Origin: Myxococcus eversor
GTDB taxonomy: Bacteria; Myxococcota; Myxococcia; Myxococcales; Myxococcaceae
Reading direction: 5' to 3'
NCBI RefSeq assembly: GCF_010894455.1
Contig: NZ_JAAIXY010000011.1
Coordinates: 186,001-250,000, forward strand
DNA: 64,000 bases
Positions 1 to 15,000 of this stretch are shown in pieces (positions within the stretch are counted from its first letter, which is position 1; each line of letters opens with the position of its first letter). The translations under genes were made by a program, and so were the position numbers. The notes under the pieces were generated by a model, which was not told the DNA's origin, ran no database searches, and was given only the letters and a program-made list of their open reading frames with translations.

Positions 1-1
1 C

Positions 2-3000
2 ATCCTCCAGGTGAGCTTCGTCTCGCCGGCCTCCGGACCCCTGGCGGGTGGCCAGGTGGTGGAGCTGTCCGGCGCGGGCTTCCAGCAGGGCGCGGAGGTC
101 TACTTCCGGGGCCAGGGCGCGCAGACGGCGCGAGGCAGTCTGGCCCCCTCGGCCATCGTCCTTTCTCCGGGCCGCATGCGGGTGACGACGCCTGAAGGTG
201 GCTTCGGGCCGGCGGACATCTTCGTCGGCAATCCGGACGGGCAGACGGCGATGGCGGAGAACGCCTACCTCTACACGAACCTCGCGACGACGAAGCGGAT
301 TGGCCGGTACCAGCCCGCCATCGATGGGACGGAAGGTCGTCCCGCGAGTCGCCTGCCGCAGGGCCGCCCCGGAGCGCTCGCGCTCGAGAAGGGCCGCGCC
401 TATCTGCTCGCCGATGCGAACATCCAGCAGGGCGCGGATGTCATCGAGGTGCTGAAGCGCAGCACTCAGGGCGCGCTGTCCATCGTCGACATCTCCGTGC
501 CGGAGAACTCCGAGGTGATGGGTGGCGTCTCCTTCCCTCCGCCCTATCAGCCCAAGGCGCTCGCGGTGCGGGAGCGCATCGCCTACGTGGCGGCCGAGGC
601 CCTGGAGCTGACCCACGTGGACATGGTGGGCGAGGGCGGCCCGTCGCTGCTCGTCGTGGACGCGAGCCAGGGGACGCAACCCAAGCTCGTCATGGCGCTG
701 CCCTATGAGGGCAAGGCGCACGATATCGCGGTGGTGGATGACCTGGCACTCGTCGCCGCGGGCGACAGTGGCCTCGCGGTGTTCTCGTTGGTGGAGCCGC
801 TGCGTCCCACGCTGCTCGGCTCCGTGCGGTCCTTCCTGATGAAGGGCTCGGTGCGGACGCCCTCCATCGAGAAGGTGCGGATGCTCGGCCGTCACGCGGT
901 GCTGCTCGCACGGTCTGGGAGCGACATGGCCACACTCGTGGTCGACCTGGCGCGTCCGGGCTTCCCGGTGGTGGGCGAGACGCAGGACCTGGGAGACCTG
1001 GCCATCCACTCGGGACGCGGGCTGTCGTCGTCCGGGCTGGGGGCGTCCACGGTCTCCCTGACGCCTCCCACGCAGCCTCGTCAGGTGGCGCAGGTGCCGA
1101 CCCTGGTGGGCACGCGCTTCTCGCTGTCCGCGCTGGGCACCCACCTGGGTGTGAACGCGGGCGCTGGCGTGGTGCAGCTCTCCGCGCTCTCGGAGCTGGC
1201 CACGCCGCTCGCCGTGGACGCCGTGGACCTGTGGCCCGCGACGTCGCTTTCGGATGTCGCAATCGACCAGGGCGTGGTGGCGGCCACCATCGGCACCGTC
1301 TACTCGCCGCCCGCGCAGCCAGCGCCCAATGACGGGTTCGCCGTCATCGCCGTGCCGTTCCCCATGGTGATGGCCGTGAGTCCGGCGCCGTACGCGACGG
1401 GCATTCCCACCACGGAGACGCTGGTCGCCGACCTCAACGTCGCGGTGCGCGAGGTGTCGTCGGTCAACGCGCGGCTCTATCGGATGGATGGCTCCGCCGA
1501 GGGTGAGGACCTCCCAGTGCTCGTCTCGCTGCAGGTGAGCGAAGCGGGGGTCCACCAGCTCGTCATCGACCCGAGCCAGACGCTCAGGGCGCTGACACTC
1601 CACCGGCTGGTCATCTCCGGCCTCCAGGCGGCGAGCACGGACGGTTCGCTCATGCCCGGGCGCTTCGTCACGGAGTTCGAGACGTCCCAGGACACCGTGG
1701 CACGACGGGTCGTCGTCGGCTCGATTTCGCCACGAGAAGGCCCCATCACCGGAGGCACGCTCGTGACGCTGACGGGCAGCGGCTTCGAGGAGGGAATGGA
1801 GGTCCGCCTGGGTGGTACTCCCGCGGAGATTGAGTCGCGCACCGCGACCCAGCTCGTCGTGCGCACGCCCGCATCGACCGTGGCTGGCGCCGCGTCGCTG
1901 GAGATTCGCAACCCGTCTGGCAGCTCGCTGATTCGCGCGGGTGCGTTCATCTACACGAAGGACCTGGCGCTGCTCTCCGTCACGCCGGGCCGAGGTCCTG
2001 CCTCGGGTGGAACGAAGGTGCTGCTGGGTGGCACCGGCTTCAAGACGAGCGGCACCGTCCAGGTGCGCTTCGGTAACGCGCCCGCCCTGCGCGTGCGCGT
2101 GCTGGGCATGGAGCGCATCGAGGCGTACACGCCCAATGGCTTGCGCGGCCCGGTGGACGTCACGGTGACCCAGTCGGACGAGTCGACCTTCACGCTCACG
2201 GGCGCCTTCACCTTCGACCAGCCGACGGATTCGGCGGTGGCGTTCCAGGGCGAGATTCGCGACCAGCTGGCCATTGGCGAGCATCTCTACATGGTTGGCG
2301 CCGGTGGTCTTCGCATCGTCGACATGTCGGGGCTCTACCTGAAGGGCCGACTGGCGGGGACGCCCATCCCGCCCGAGCGCCGCAACGAGGTCATCGACGA
2401 GGACACGGACCGTCGCGATGACCGCATCATCGGGACGTGGGATTACCTGGGAGGAGACCTGCTCTCCCTCGCGTACGCGTCCGAGTGGAATGACCGCCTC
2501 TTCATCGGCGCGGGCGCCCGTCAGGATGACAACGGCTACACGGCGGGCACCGTCCTGGAGCTGGATATCTCCGACCCGGCCACGCCCAGGCTGGTTCGCT
2601 CCACCACCGCTGGCAATGGCGCGGCCTTCGGCCTGGACCTGCGAGGAGACAGACTGCTGGCCGCCGCAGGCAAGGGCGGCCTGCGGAGCTTCGACATCAC
2701 GAACGCCGCCTTCCTGCTGAACACCCTGGGGGAGCCGTTGCTCCCCGAGGTCAGCGCGCTGGCCGTGGAGGACGATCTGGCGGTGGTGGGCACCGGCACG
2801 TGGACCCCGGGCCATCGCTTCACCGGAGGTCACCTGCACACGGTGCGGGTGGACCGGATGCCGGCGCAGCAGGGTTCGTTGGAATTGGACGTGCAACGCG
2901 TGCGCCTGCGTCGGGACCACGTGGCCGTCGTGGCGGCGGGGGCCGAGGGCCTGGTACTCGTGGACGTGTCGAGTCCGGCGAATCCTGTCCGGCGTGCCGC

Positions 3001-6000
3001 GCTGGGCACCGACAAGCTCAAGGGCTTCGCCTCGGACGTGCGGCTGGTGGGGGATGTGGCCTACGTGGCCGTGGGCGCGGCGGGCGTGGCCGTGGTGGAC
3101 CTGAGTGACTTGCTCAATCCCCGGCTGCTGCATCACGTCGCGGGAGCGAGTGGTGGCTCCGCCGAGCGGGTCGCCGTGGCGGGAGGTCGCATCGTCAGCG
3201 CCAGGAACCGTGGCAACGCGGGCTGGGCGCTGGAGTTCGGTCCGGCGGCGGAGCTGACCCTGGTCTCCGCGAGCGTGAAGGCGGGAGACGTGGTTCCGCT
3301 CGACCTGTCGTCGTTGCTGCTCACGTTCTCCACGACGGTGACGCCGGAGAGCGCGCGTCAGTCCGTGTCGTTGAAGGTGGATGGCACGGAGTGGCTGGGC
3401 ACCGGCGCGACGGGCGCGGACCTGGAGGCGGGGAGCGCGACGGAGCCGGTCAGCACCGTGCTCATCCGCTTCCGTCCGGAGAACCCGCTGCCCTCTGGCG
3501 CGGAGTTGGTGCTGTCGGTGTCGACGGACCTGCTCACGCCGGACGGCAAGGACCTGTTGTCACCTTTCGAGGTGGAGTTCGACGCGGCGAGCGCGCCGGG
3601 CGCACGTCCTGAGATTGCCCAGGTGGTGCCGCGCGTGGGCCGCGCTGGCGGCGGATCGCGTGTGCAGATCCTCGGACGGAACTTCGAGGAGGTGGTCACC
3701 GTCCTGATTGGTGGCGAGCGGGCCACCGTGCAGCCCTTGGAGATTCCTTCCTCGACGCGACTGGAGGTCATCGCTCCCGGGGGAGCGCCTGGGCTCGCGG
3801 ACGTGGTGGTCATCAACGGGATGTTCGACGTGAGTGGGAACCTGGTGTCGGGCTCGGGGCTGTGGGACCGCAGGCCGGGTGGCTTCCTCTACAAGGCCCC
3901 GTTGAACATCACGAGTGCGACGCCTCGCTTCCTCAACCCCTTTGGCGGCAGCCAGATGCGGGTGCGCGGTGTCGGCTTCCTGCCGGCCTGGGCCTATGGG
4001 GCACTGGGCGGACCGACGGTCTACGTCGGTGGGGTGCTGGCCTCCTCCGTTCAGGTCCTCTCCACGGAGGAGCTGGCGGTGACGGCCCCTCCAGGGGTGT
4101 TCGGGGAGAATGGCTACGCCATCGTTCGCGTGACGGCTCCGCTGCCGGACGACCTGGGCTCGGGCGGAAGCTCGGAGCCGCCCGAGGACAGCCGCCTGGA
4201 GACCAAGGTGGGCTACGGCCTGGAGCGGGGTCGCACGCCGCAGGCGTCGGGCGCGCCGACGAGCACGGATGGCGTGGCCACCGTCTCCGCGTTCCGCACG
4301 AAGGCCCTGGTCGCGGACCTGGACGAGCCCCTGTACCTGTACTCGTCGGCTGGAGCGTCCATCAGCGGCAACCGCGTGCCGAAGGACCTCAACGCCACGT
4401 ACATCCTGGGCGGTCGCTACTTCGACGCCTTCACCGCGGGCACGTTCGATGTCCGCAACGCGGGTCAGCCCGTCGCCTCCGTGGGGCAGACCGTCAATCC
4501 CAAGGTCGAGAAGGTGGACCGGCTCCAGGCCATCCTGTTCGGCTACCTGCCCAGCGACACGCCGTGGCCGGAGTTCGACCTGACGCCGGACTCGCTCGAC
4601 GTGGCGACGCTGCCGGGCCAGGTGCTCATCGCCAACGGCGCGGCCGGCCTGGCCGTGACGACGGCGAATGACCGCTCGATGGCGGAGCTGGGTCGGGCGA
4701 AGTTCGGAGGCTGGGGCGAACCCGAGTTCGCCACGCGCCTGCTGCCCACGCCCCTGGGGAGCTGGGTGGCCTTCAACCAGATGCAGCCCAACCCTCCGCC
4801 GAACGCGGGGCCCTGCGTGGGCTCCGAGCCCGCGGCCGGCAAGGGCGGCATCCTGCGACTGCTGGACACTCGCTACCCGGCGGACCCGCTGCTGGTGGGG
4901 AGCCTGTCTCCGAGCGGCGAGCCCTACGGCATGACGGTGCACGGAGGCCGGCTCTTCGTCGCCACCGGACAGCATGAGGGCGCCCACTACTGCAACAACC
5001 CGGAAGGGACGTTGCCGCCGCCGCCCGAGTATTCGCTCGGAGGTGGCGCGGGAGGCGGGCAGCGCACGACGTACCACGGGAAGGGCGAGGGGCCCGAGGG
5101 CGGTCTGGAGATCTACGAGTCCGCGCGGCCTGGGGCGGCGCGACTGGCGCGGCTGCCTTTCAACGCCAGCATCACGGACGTGGTGGTGGTGGGAAACACG
5201 GCCATCGTCGCGGCGGCGGAGCTGGGCCTTCGCTTCATCGACATCAGCAACCCCGCGGCGCCGGTGGAGCTGGGCTGCCAGCACCCCGAGGATCCGGAGC
5301 CGGACTGCCCGCGCATCGACTTCGACGAGGCGCTGTCGAATACGCCGGGCCAGCCGCAGCGGTTGCGCCTGCTGGGGGACATGCTCTTCGTGTCGGCGAA
5401 GGAGGGTGGCGTGGTGCTGGTGGACGTGTCGAATCCGCGCGCGCCGGAGTTGGTGAGCGGAGGCAACACCGAGCTGGCCATGGATGTGGCGGTCGTGGGA
5501 GACCGGCTGCTGCTGGCGGGTGGAGATCGCCTGACCGAGCTCCAGGTTCCGTTCTCGTTCGTCACCGGGATGAGCCCGGAGCGCGAGGCCATCATTTCCC
5601 CTGACAGCCCCGTGCTGACGGTGCGCTTCAACCGTCCCATCTCCGAGCCCACCGTGGTGCTCGACAACGTGAAGCTCCTGGGAGAGGACGGCCAGCTCGC
5701 GCTGGATGCCCAGGGCCATGTCGCCGAAGTGCTGCTCTCCGTGGCGCACGACGACGCGAAGCGCGTCTACACGGTGACGGCCTCGGTCAACGACACGCTG
5801 AGGCCCGAGGAGGACTACACGCTGCTCGTCACCACCGACGTGACGGACGAGCGGGGCGGGAATCTCTTGAAGCCGTTCCGCGCCACGTTCACGACGGGCA
5901 AGGCGAGCAGCCGGGTGCCGGTGCTCATGTCGGTGTCGCCGACGACGCTGCCTCGTGCCACCGGTGGACGCGTCACGCTCGAGGGCTCGGGCTTCACGGG

Positions 6001-9000
6001 CACGGAGCGGGTCCAGGTTGGACCCAACGTGGTGACGTGCACGCCTGTCATCTGCCCGCGCAACGACGACGACACGGAGATGGAGGTCACCGTGCTGGGG
6101 GCGCAGCAGGCGGGCCCCGTGGACGTGACAGTCACGCATCCGGGCGGGCCGAAGTCGGAGCTGACCTTCGCGCTCTTCTACATCGACGACCCGGCCCAGG
6201 CGCACGCGACGCTCTCCCCGGACCACGGCCCCGTGGGCGGTGGAACGCGGGCCACGCTGGTGTTCGACCAGTCCGTGCTCCAGCCGGGGATGAAGGTCCG
6301 CGTCGGCGAGACGACGCTGGCGGACGACGTCGACATCGTCGACCTGCGCACGGTGCGCTTCACCGTGCCCGCGGCGGATGCGCCGGGGTTGGCGACCGTC
6401 ACCCTGGTGGCCCCCGAAGAGGAACCCGAAGAGCCGCCCGAGCAGCCACGGGAATGGGACGTGGCGACGTTCGCCTATGACCTGCCGTTCGGCACGAACC
6501 TGGGGCTGCCCGGCTATCCCCCGAAGGAAGTGTCCGAGCTGCGGCTGTCGGGAAACACGCTGTACGTGGGCATTGGCGCCCAGGCCCACCTGGTGGGGCT
6601 GGACATCTTCGACGTGACGCTCGAGGAGCGGCCCATCCGCCTGGGCGGCGTGAGGACGGACAACCCCGTCAACGGCCTGGACGTGAGCGGCAATCTGGTG
6701 CTGCTGGCCGAGGGCGCCGGGGTAACGGTGGTGGACGCGGCGGACAGCAAGCGGCCCTATGTCGCGGGACGCGCCACCACGGGTGGCATCGCCACGGGCG
6801 TTCGTATCGAGGGCACGCTGGCCTATGTCAGCGTCACCCAACCGGGCACGGCCAGCGGGCAGATCCAGGTCTTCGAGCTGGTGGGGCCGCAGCCGGTCTT
6901 CGTCCGCTCCATCCCGCTGTACCCGGAGGATGGCCTGGCGCTGGAGCTGGGAGTGAACCGCTTCTACGTCCTCACGTCGAACATCAACGCCTCGGGTGGC
7001 AATGGCCTGCGGTTGGCCATCCATGACCGCCAGGGCGCGCGGCTGGGCGGAGTCGTGGTCGATGCGGGCGTGTCCACGGACCAGTTGATGCGTGCGCGCA
7101 TCTCCGTGCGCTCGGGGCGCGCCTACGTCACGGTGGGCCGGCGCCTGTACGTCTTCGACGTGACGACGGCGCACGAGGGGCAGCCGGTGTTGCTCCAGTC
7201 CACCTTGCTGGACGCGGAGGGCTCCGGCCTGACGTGGTTCGGTGGTTCGTTGTGGGTGGCCACGCGCGGCGCGGGGCGCACCGTCGTGGAGGTTGCTCCC
7301 GCGGAGTTGCTCGCCGTGGGCTCGTCCCCGGAGCCGGAGTCGCTGGCCCCGGTGGGCACGGATGTCCGCATCGACTTCTCGCTGCCCGTGGCGCTCGACT
7401 CGCTGGTGCCGGCGGCCTTCCGCGTGAAGGCCTTCTCGACGGCGTTCCCGGCCGGGCGCGTGGTGACGGGAGTCAGCCGCGTGGAGGCGACCGCCCTGAG
7501 GACCTCCTCGCTGTTCTTCACGCCCGACCCAATGGACGTCTTCCAGCCCGGTGAACGGGTGGAGGTGTCCCTGGCGGCGGGCGGCGTGAAGTCCACGCTG
7601 TCCGAGGACGGACTGTCGCGTCCGCTGGCGACGTCGGTCTTCTTCAAGTTCCAGGTGGACCTGTCCGGCCGCCTGAGGCCCGTCATCACCTCCGTCACAC
7701 CGTCGAGCGGTCTGCGGACCGAGACGACGACGGTGCGCATCGTCGGCTCCAACCTGGGCGGCGCGGGACTCGGGGTGTCCGTGGGTGGAACGTCCATCAC
7801 CGGAGCAGGTGACGTGGTGTTCAACGCGGAGTCGGGCACGCTCACTGTGCGGATTCCTCCGTCGTCCGTCGCCGGGCCCGCGGCCGTGCAGGTGGGCTAC
7901 GCGAACGGAATGCAGGCGACGCGGCTGGGCGCGTTCACGTACCGCGACGCGCTCCAGTTGAGCGCTCCGGTTCCGGACCATGCGAGCCAGCAGGGGGGCG
8001 TGGAAGTGGCCCTCACGGGCGCGGGCTTCCTCCCCGGCATGGAGGTCTACTTCGACGATGCGCGCTCCTTCACGGTGAACGTGCGCTCGTCGGGTCAGGC
8101 CACGGCGGTGGCTCCGCCCCACGCGGCGGGGCTGGTGGACGTGAAGGCCCGCCTGACGCTTCCCACGCATGACGGAGGCACGCAGCCGCGCGAGGCCGTG
8201 CGCGCCAGTTCGTTCCTCTATGGCGCGGGCGCGACGGCGCGGCTGGAGACACCGCCCTTGCGGCACGTGCTGGTGGACCGTGGCGTCCTCTACGGCTCCA
8301 TCGGTGGCGAGGTGGATGTCACCGGCCCGAATGGCGCGGCCATCGAGGGCGGAGGGCTGCGCTCGCAGTCCCAGGGCGGCCTGTACATCGCCGACCTCTC
8401 CGAGCAGACGGCGGTCCGGCAGATGGCGCGGGTGATGTTCAGCGACAGCGGGACGTCGGGGGCGTACCAGCTCGCCAAGGTGGGCAACGTCCTCTACGTC
8501 GCCGCGGGGACGGGCGGCCTGAAGGTGATGGACGTGACGCGGCCTTCCGCGTCGGCGGTGACGTACTCGCTGCCGGGGACGGGCGCGACGGTGGCCGTGG
8601 TGGCCGGGGGCGACATGGTCTACGCGGCGGATGCCTCGGGGATTCGTGCCTACCGGACCACGGAGAATCCCCAGCCGCGTCAGACGTACCAGCGGCTCAT
8701 TCAAGGCGGCGTCACGGCGCTGGCGCTGCATGGCGACTACCTGCTGGCCTCGGCACAAGGGCCGGGGGGCACCCGGCTGCTCGTGCTGGACGCGCGCCGG
8801 GGTGACCTGGAGCAGGTGGGCGAATTCCCGCTCATCGGCTCCGCGCGCCACATCACGACGGAGGGCTCGCGGGCCTATGTGTCGCTCGGCGCCAAGGCGC
8901 AGGTGACCATCATCGAGCTCCAGACGCCGAACCAGCCGTCGCTGGCGGGCGCGCTGCTGCTCGCGGACGTGATGAACAACGGACGGGTCTCCGCGGAGCA

Positions 9001-12000
9001 GGCGCGGGTGGCCGCGGGCATCGCCTATGTGGCGGCCGGCGGCGGCAAGGTGCAGCGCTTCCGGGTGCCTCACACCGGAAGCCCCACGGCGCTGGAGCAT
9101 GCGCTGGTCCAGGGCGACGCCAACACGCTGGCGATGATGGACAAGTACCTGATGGTGGGAACGCTGGTGCTCGACAAGAACGGGCGCGCGGTGGATCTGC
9201 CCGTGCAACCGCCTGACACCGGGCACGGAGTGCTGGCGGGCACCATCGCCTCGGTGATGCTGGACCACCTGGAGGTGCGTGGCTCCATTCCGTCCGAGGG
9301 CGAGACGGTGCCCGTGGGGACGAAGCCGGCGGTGCTCCTGTCGGAGCTGCCCGCGACGAACACACTGGACCAGGTGCGGCTGGAGACGTCGACCGGTCAG
9401 ACGGTGACGGGCTCGGTGGAGGCCCGCTCGGACGAGGGCGGTGCTCGCGCCATCTTCACGCCGTCGCCCGCGCTGAGCGTGGGCACGCGCTACGTGCTCA
9501 AGGTGGGCAGTGCGCTGGCGGACCTCCAGGGCGGTGAGCTGGGCACGGACACGGAGGTCCGGTTCCTGACGGCCACGCAGGCCACCGTCGCGCGTCCGAC
9601 GCTGGGCGAGGTGAGCCCTGCCCATGGCCTCACGGCGGGTGGCGAGACGGTGACGCTGCATGGCACCGGCTTCCTGTCGGGCTGCACCGTGCTCATCGGA
9701 GGCAAGCCGGCGGGCGCGACGTCCGGGGGAAGCTGCGCCGTGTCGCAGGGTGGAAAGGTCATCACGGTCCTGGCGCCTCCGGGTGTCGCGGGCGCGGCCT
9801 CCGTGGAGGTCCGCAACGCGGATGGCCTGTCCGTGTCGCGGCTGGGGGCCTACCGCTACCTGCCGGTTCCGAAGCTGACGAAGGTGGAGCCGGCCTTCGC
9901 GGAGACGATGAGCCGCGCGCAGGTCCGCCTCCATGGCGAGGGCTTCTATTCCGGCTCGCGCGTGATGTTCTCCGGCGTGCCGGCGAGCACGACGACGGTG
10001 GACGTGTCGGGCGTGCTGACGGCGACGGTGCCGGATGGAATCGTGGGGCCCGTCGACGTGCGCGTGGAGACGCCCACGGGGAGCACCTCGGTGGGCAGCG
10101 TCCTGGCGGGTGGCTTCACCTTCACCCTGGCGAAGCGCGAGGAGCTGCAGGCCGGTGGGCCCGCGAGCGCGCTCGTGGGGACGACGCTGCTCCAGGCGCG
10201 AGACAGCGACCTGGTCGCCATCGACCTGTCGTTGTCCGGCAACAAGCTGGAGCTGGGTCGCGTGCCGGGCGTGAGCGGCGCCGCTGCGCTGGCGGTGTCG
10301 GGGAGCCGGGCGGTCCTCCTCGGAACGGACGTGGTGGTGCGGTACGACCTGGGGGCGTGTGGCAGTGGCCCGGGCGTGCCGTGTGCGCCGGTGGAACTGG
10401 ACCGTGTCCCGCTGGTGGCGGGCGCCTACCTGACGTCCGTGGCCGTGGGGCCCGGGGCCACCACGGTGGTGGTGGCGGGCGGGGGTGAGCTGGTGCTGCT
10501 CGGCGAGATGCGCGAGTCGGGCCAGCCGAGAGACAACCTGGTGGTGCTCGCGCAACACTCGCTGTCGCCTTCGCGCATCGCCGCGCTGGGCGTGGTGGGG
10601 GACTCCCTGGCGGTGCTGCTGGATGAGGGCCAGGTCTCGCGCGTGGAGCTGCGCGGCTTGAGGGATGGCGAGCTGAAGGTGGAGGGCTCCGTCAGCGGGC
10701 TGGCGGGGATGGCCATGGACCTGTCCGTGGAGGGCAACCGCATCGCCGTGGCCGCGGGCAAGTCCGCGTACGTCCTGGAGGTGATGGACCCGAAGGCGCC
10801 GAGGTTGGTGGGCTCATGGACCTCGAGTGGCGAGTCCGGAAGCATGCCGAGCTCCGTGGCGCTCTCCGGTCCGTGGCTGGTCGCCGCGGGCACGGGGCGT
10901 GCGTCGTGGATCGACACCACCGTCACGCCGACCTTCGTCGAGCGGACCTTCTTCACGCACACCGCCAACTACCAGCCGAGGCCGCTGGTGGGTGATGGCT
11001 TCGTGCTGCTGACGACGCTGTCGGGCCGCACGCAGCTCTTCGACACGCTGCCGTACCCGACGCTGCGGCACATGTCGCCCCAGCCCGGAGGCGTGCTGCC
11101 GCTGAACGCGCCCGTGTCGGTGTCCGTCGCGAGCGAGCTGCCGCTGTCCGTGGTGGCGCAGTCGTCCATCCTGCTCCTGGAGGAGACCACCGTGGTGCCC
11201 GCGACGGTGACGCCGTCGGGCTCGACGCTGCGTTCCCAACCCACCAGCACGCTCGTGTCCGGAAGGGACTACTCGGCGCGCATCACCTTGGGGAAGACGC
11301 CGTACAAGGGCGGCACCGTGCTCGGTGACTGGACGTACTCGTTCCGGGGTGGCGCGGAGGCTTCCGGTGTCTCCGTCTCCGAGATTGCCCCGGACCATGG
11401 TCCCCTGACGGGTGGCACCGTGGTGACGCTCCAGGGCTCGGGCTTCGCGCCGGATGCGCAGGTGTACTTCGGGCTGGCGCTGGCCGCGGATGACCCGACG
11501 CACGAGGCCCTGGCCACCCAACTGCGAGTGCTCGCTCCGGCGACGCAGCACGCGGGACCGGTGCTGGTGCGAGTGGTCAGTGGGAACGACGTGGCGGAGG
11601 TGCCCGGTGGCTTCGTGTACAACACGCCGCTGTCCGTCTCCGAGGTCACCCCGAACCGCATCGACAACGCGGGGCAGTGGGTGCGCCTGACGGGTACGGG
11701 CTTCACGCGGGGCCTGGAGGTGCGCTTCACGCAGAACGGTCCTCTCGCTCAGCTCATGAACTTCGCGACGAACCGCGTGGATGTCCGCATCCCCGCGGGT
11801 GGAGAGGGGGCGGTGCCGCTCTATCTGTCCCAGCCGGGCGCGAGCCTGGTGCTGGCGGCGAGCCTCCACCGGGGAGACCTGAAGCCGCCGACCGCGTCGC
11901 CCGTGTACTTGCCCTCGGGGGCGGTGCCGCTCGCGCAGAAGACATTCAGCGCCACGTTCGACGAGCCCGTGCGGAAGGGTGTGGCGCCCGAGGCGCTCAC

Positions 12001-15000
12001 CACGGCGGTGCTGACCAACGCCTCGACGGGGGCGACGCTGTCGGGGGACCTGACCGTGTCGGGCTCGACGATGACCTTCACGAGGCCCGCGGGTGCCGCG
12101 AACCTCGAGTCCACCAAGGGCTACATGTTGACCCTGACGAACGTCTACGACGTCGCGGGCAACGTGCGGCCCGCGCCCCGGCCGCAGACCTTCTACGCCG
12201 TGGACGTCATCGCCCCCACGGTGGCGCTGGCCTTCGAGGGACGCACGACGCAGGTGCACAACTCCACGCTGGGGGTGGGCACGGAGTACACCTTCGTGGT
12301 GTCCGGCACGGACACCGGCCCGGGGCCCCTGCTCCTGGAGCTCTCCGTCGACGGCGTGGCGCTGTCGCGGGTGACGCGGCACGAGCCGAAGTTCCGCTAC
12401 ACCTGGCAGAGCATTCCGGCGGGAGGGACATCCACACTGGTGGCTCGCGCGGTGGATGGCAGTGGCAATCCCAACACGGTGTCGGCGACCGTGAACCTGA
12501 CCAACGACAGGTTGCCCACGGTGAGCTTCACGGAGCCCGCGCTCGCGGCGGTGCAGGGCAAGGAAGGCGAGACGCTTGCCCTCCGCGTCTCCGCGGAAGA
12601 CCCCGAGCAGCTCAGCGCCATCGAGCTGAGCATGGATGGTCGGCCGCTGCGCCGGGTCACCGGGCTGACGGGGACGACGAGCGTTCTGGAAGAGGCGCTG
12701 CCGCTCGTGCTGACGGGTGAGGTGAGCGAGGTCCACGAACTGGTCGCCGTGGCGACGGACTCGCGTGGACAGACCTCCGCGTCCGCGCTGCTGCAGGTGA
12801 CGGTGGAGCGTGACGTCCAGGACCCGACGGTGGCCTGGTTGCTGCCGACCATGGGCGCCAAGATTCCCTCGGGCGCGGGCCTGGAGCTGCGCGCGAGCGT
12901 GTCCGACGACATCCGCGTCACGCGCACCACGTTCCACCAGTTGATGGGAACCACGGCGCCGAAGCAGCTCGCCACATTCGCGGGAGTCCCCGGGCCGGTG
13001 CGCTGGGTGGCGCCTTCCGTCACCGAGGACACGCAGGTGAAGCTGCGGGTGTCCGCGGCGGATGCGCGGGGCAACGACGCGGAGTCGACGGTGGACGTCA
13101 CCGTGCTGGCGGCCGTGCCGAACGCCACGAAGCCGGTGGTGAGCCTGCGCTCGCCGAGTGCTGGCAGCCCTCTGTGGGAAGGCGACGAGGTCGATGTGAC
13201 AGTGGACGTGAGCGCGCCCGCGGGCGTGGAGTCCGTCCAACTGGGGCTGGACCAGCAGTCCGTGACGCTGACGCACGAGCCCTGGAGCCATCGCTTCCGG
13301 GTGCCCGTGCTGGTCAACAACAAGCCCTATCGCGTGACGGTGCGCGCGGTGGCCACGGACCTGGATGGACTCCAGAGCGAGCCCATCGTCCAGGTGTTCC
13401 AGGTGGAGAACGACTCCTCGGAGCCCATTCCGGTCATCCAGGTGGCGACGCTGCCAGTGGGACCGATGTGGCTGGGGGGCTCACTGCTCCAGGTGGGGGC
13501 TCAGGCCGGAGAGATGACGCCGGTGCCTTCGCTCACCGTGGACGGCGTCGCGTCCTCCGGCGCGGAGGGGCGGTACACGCTGCCGCGCGGTCCGGAAGGC
13601 GCGCCGGTGGTGGCCCGGGTGGAGGCCCTGGAGACGGGCTCGCAGCGGCTGGCGAGCGTGAAGACGGGCACGCTGGCGGTGTTCGCGAAGGCGGACGTGA
13701 GCGTGAAGCCGGAGCCGTCGCTGCCGGTGGTGGCCGTGGCCGCGAGGAGCGACGCGTGGGCGGTGCTGCGCGAGGACTCCGTGGGTGAGTCCGTGGTGGA
13801 GCTGCGCTCCCGCTCCACGCTCGCCGTCACGGGCACGCGCCGGATGAAGGGGCGCGGAGTGGGGCTGTCCTTTGTCGAGGACCGGCTCGCGGTGGCGGTG
13901 CGTCGCGGTGGCGCCGGCGTCGTCGAGTGGCTGTCGTTGCCGGACCTGTCAGTGACGACGATGGACGTGCGGCGCGCGCCCACGGCGTTGACGGCGGTGC
14001 GCGGTGCGCTGCTGGCGGTGGGGACGGATGAAGGCGTCGAGGTGTACACGGCCGCCGGCCAGCTCGCGGGACGTCTGCCCACGGAGCCCGTCAAGGGGCT
14101 CGCGGCGAGTGGAACCCGCGTGCTGGTGCTCGGTGACGAGAGCCTGATGTCCGTGGACGTGTCCACGCCGCATGCGCCCACGGTGAAGGCGTCGACCGTC
14201 GTGGGGAGCGTGGACTTCGTCGTCGCGACCGGGGATGACCGGGCCTGCGTGGTGTGGGCCAGTGGCCTGAGCTGCTTCGAGGAGTCGGGCACCGAGCTGG
14301 CTCAGCTCGGGACAGCGGCCGCCGTGCTGGATGTCCCGGCGCGGTCTGCCTCCGTGTTCGGTCCGTGGCTGGTCGTGGGGACGGCGCAGGGGCTGCGGGT
14401 GCATGACGTCCGTACGGAGCCCGTGTCGGGTGGGGCATATCCCGTGGTCGTGGGCCATTACCCCGCGCTGACGGGACGTGCGGTCATCACGGCGGGAGAC
14501 ATTCTCGGTGCGGACGAGCGGAGCGTGACGCGGCTGCCGCTGGGGCGTGGACCCGACGAGCCTGGCGTGTCGCTGGAGGTGCCCGCGAACGGCGTGGCGG
14601 GGAGCCGGCTCGCGCTGGTCACCAGCGTGAGCGACGAAGTGGACCCGTTCAATGCCTACGTGTCGGAGCTGAAGGTGAACGGCCGCACGGTGGAGGTGCT
14701 CGACGGCCGCTTGCCGGACGCCGTGGACCTGCCGCTGACGGGGGCGAGCGCGCACCTGGAGCTGTGGGTGCACGACCAGGCTGGCAACTCCCAGAAGGCG
14801 GAGGCCGTGGTGGACCTGGATGCGGCGACGTCTGGCCCGGAGTTCGTGGGACTGGATGCACCCGAGCAGGTGTTTGAAGGCACGCTCATGACGGTGGCCC
14901 CCCGGCTCGTGGACCCGGCGCGGGTGAAATCCGTGACGGTGTCGCTGATGGACGGAGTGACGGTGCTCGACAGCGTCACCGTGATGGCGCCGACCCTGTC

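Noticed and set aside
3560..10558. A 2,332-codon open frame antisense to the giant gene
   Set aside because: Arg/His-rich product with no domain, produced by the extreme third-position GC bias of the sense gene.
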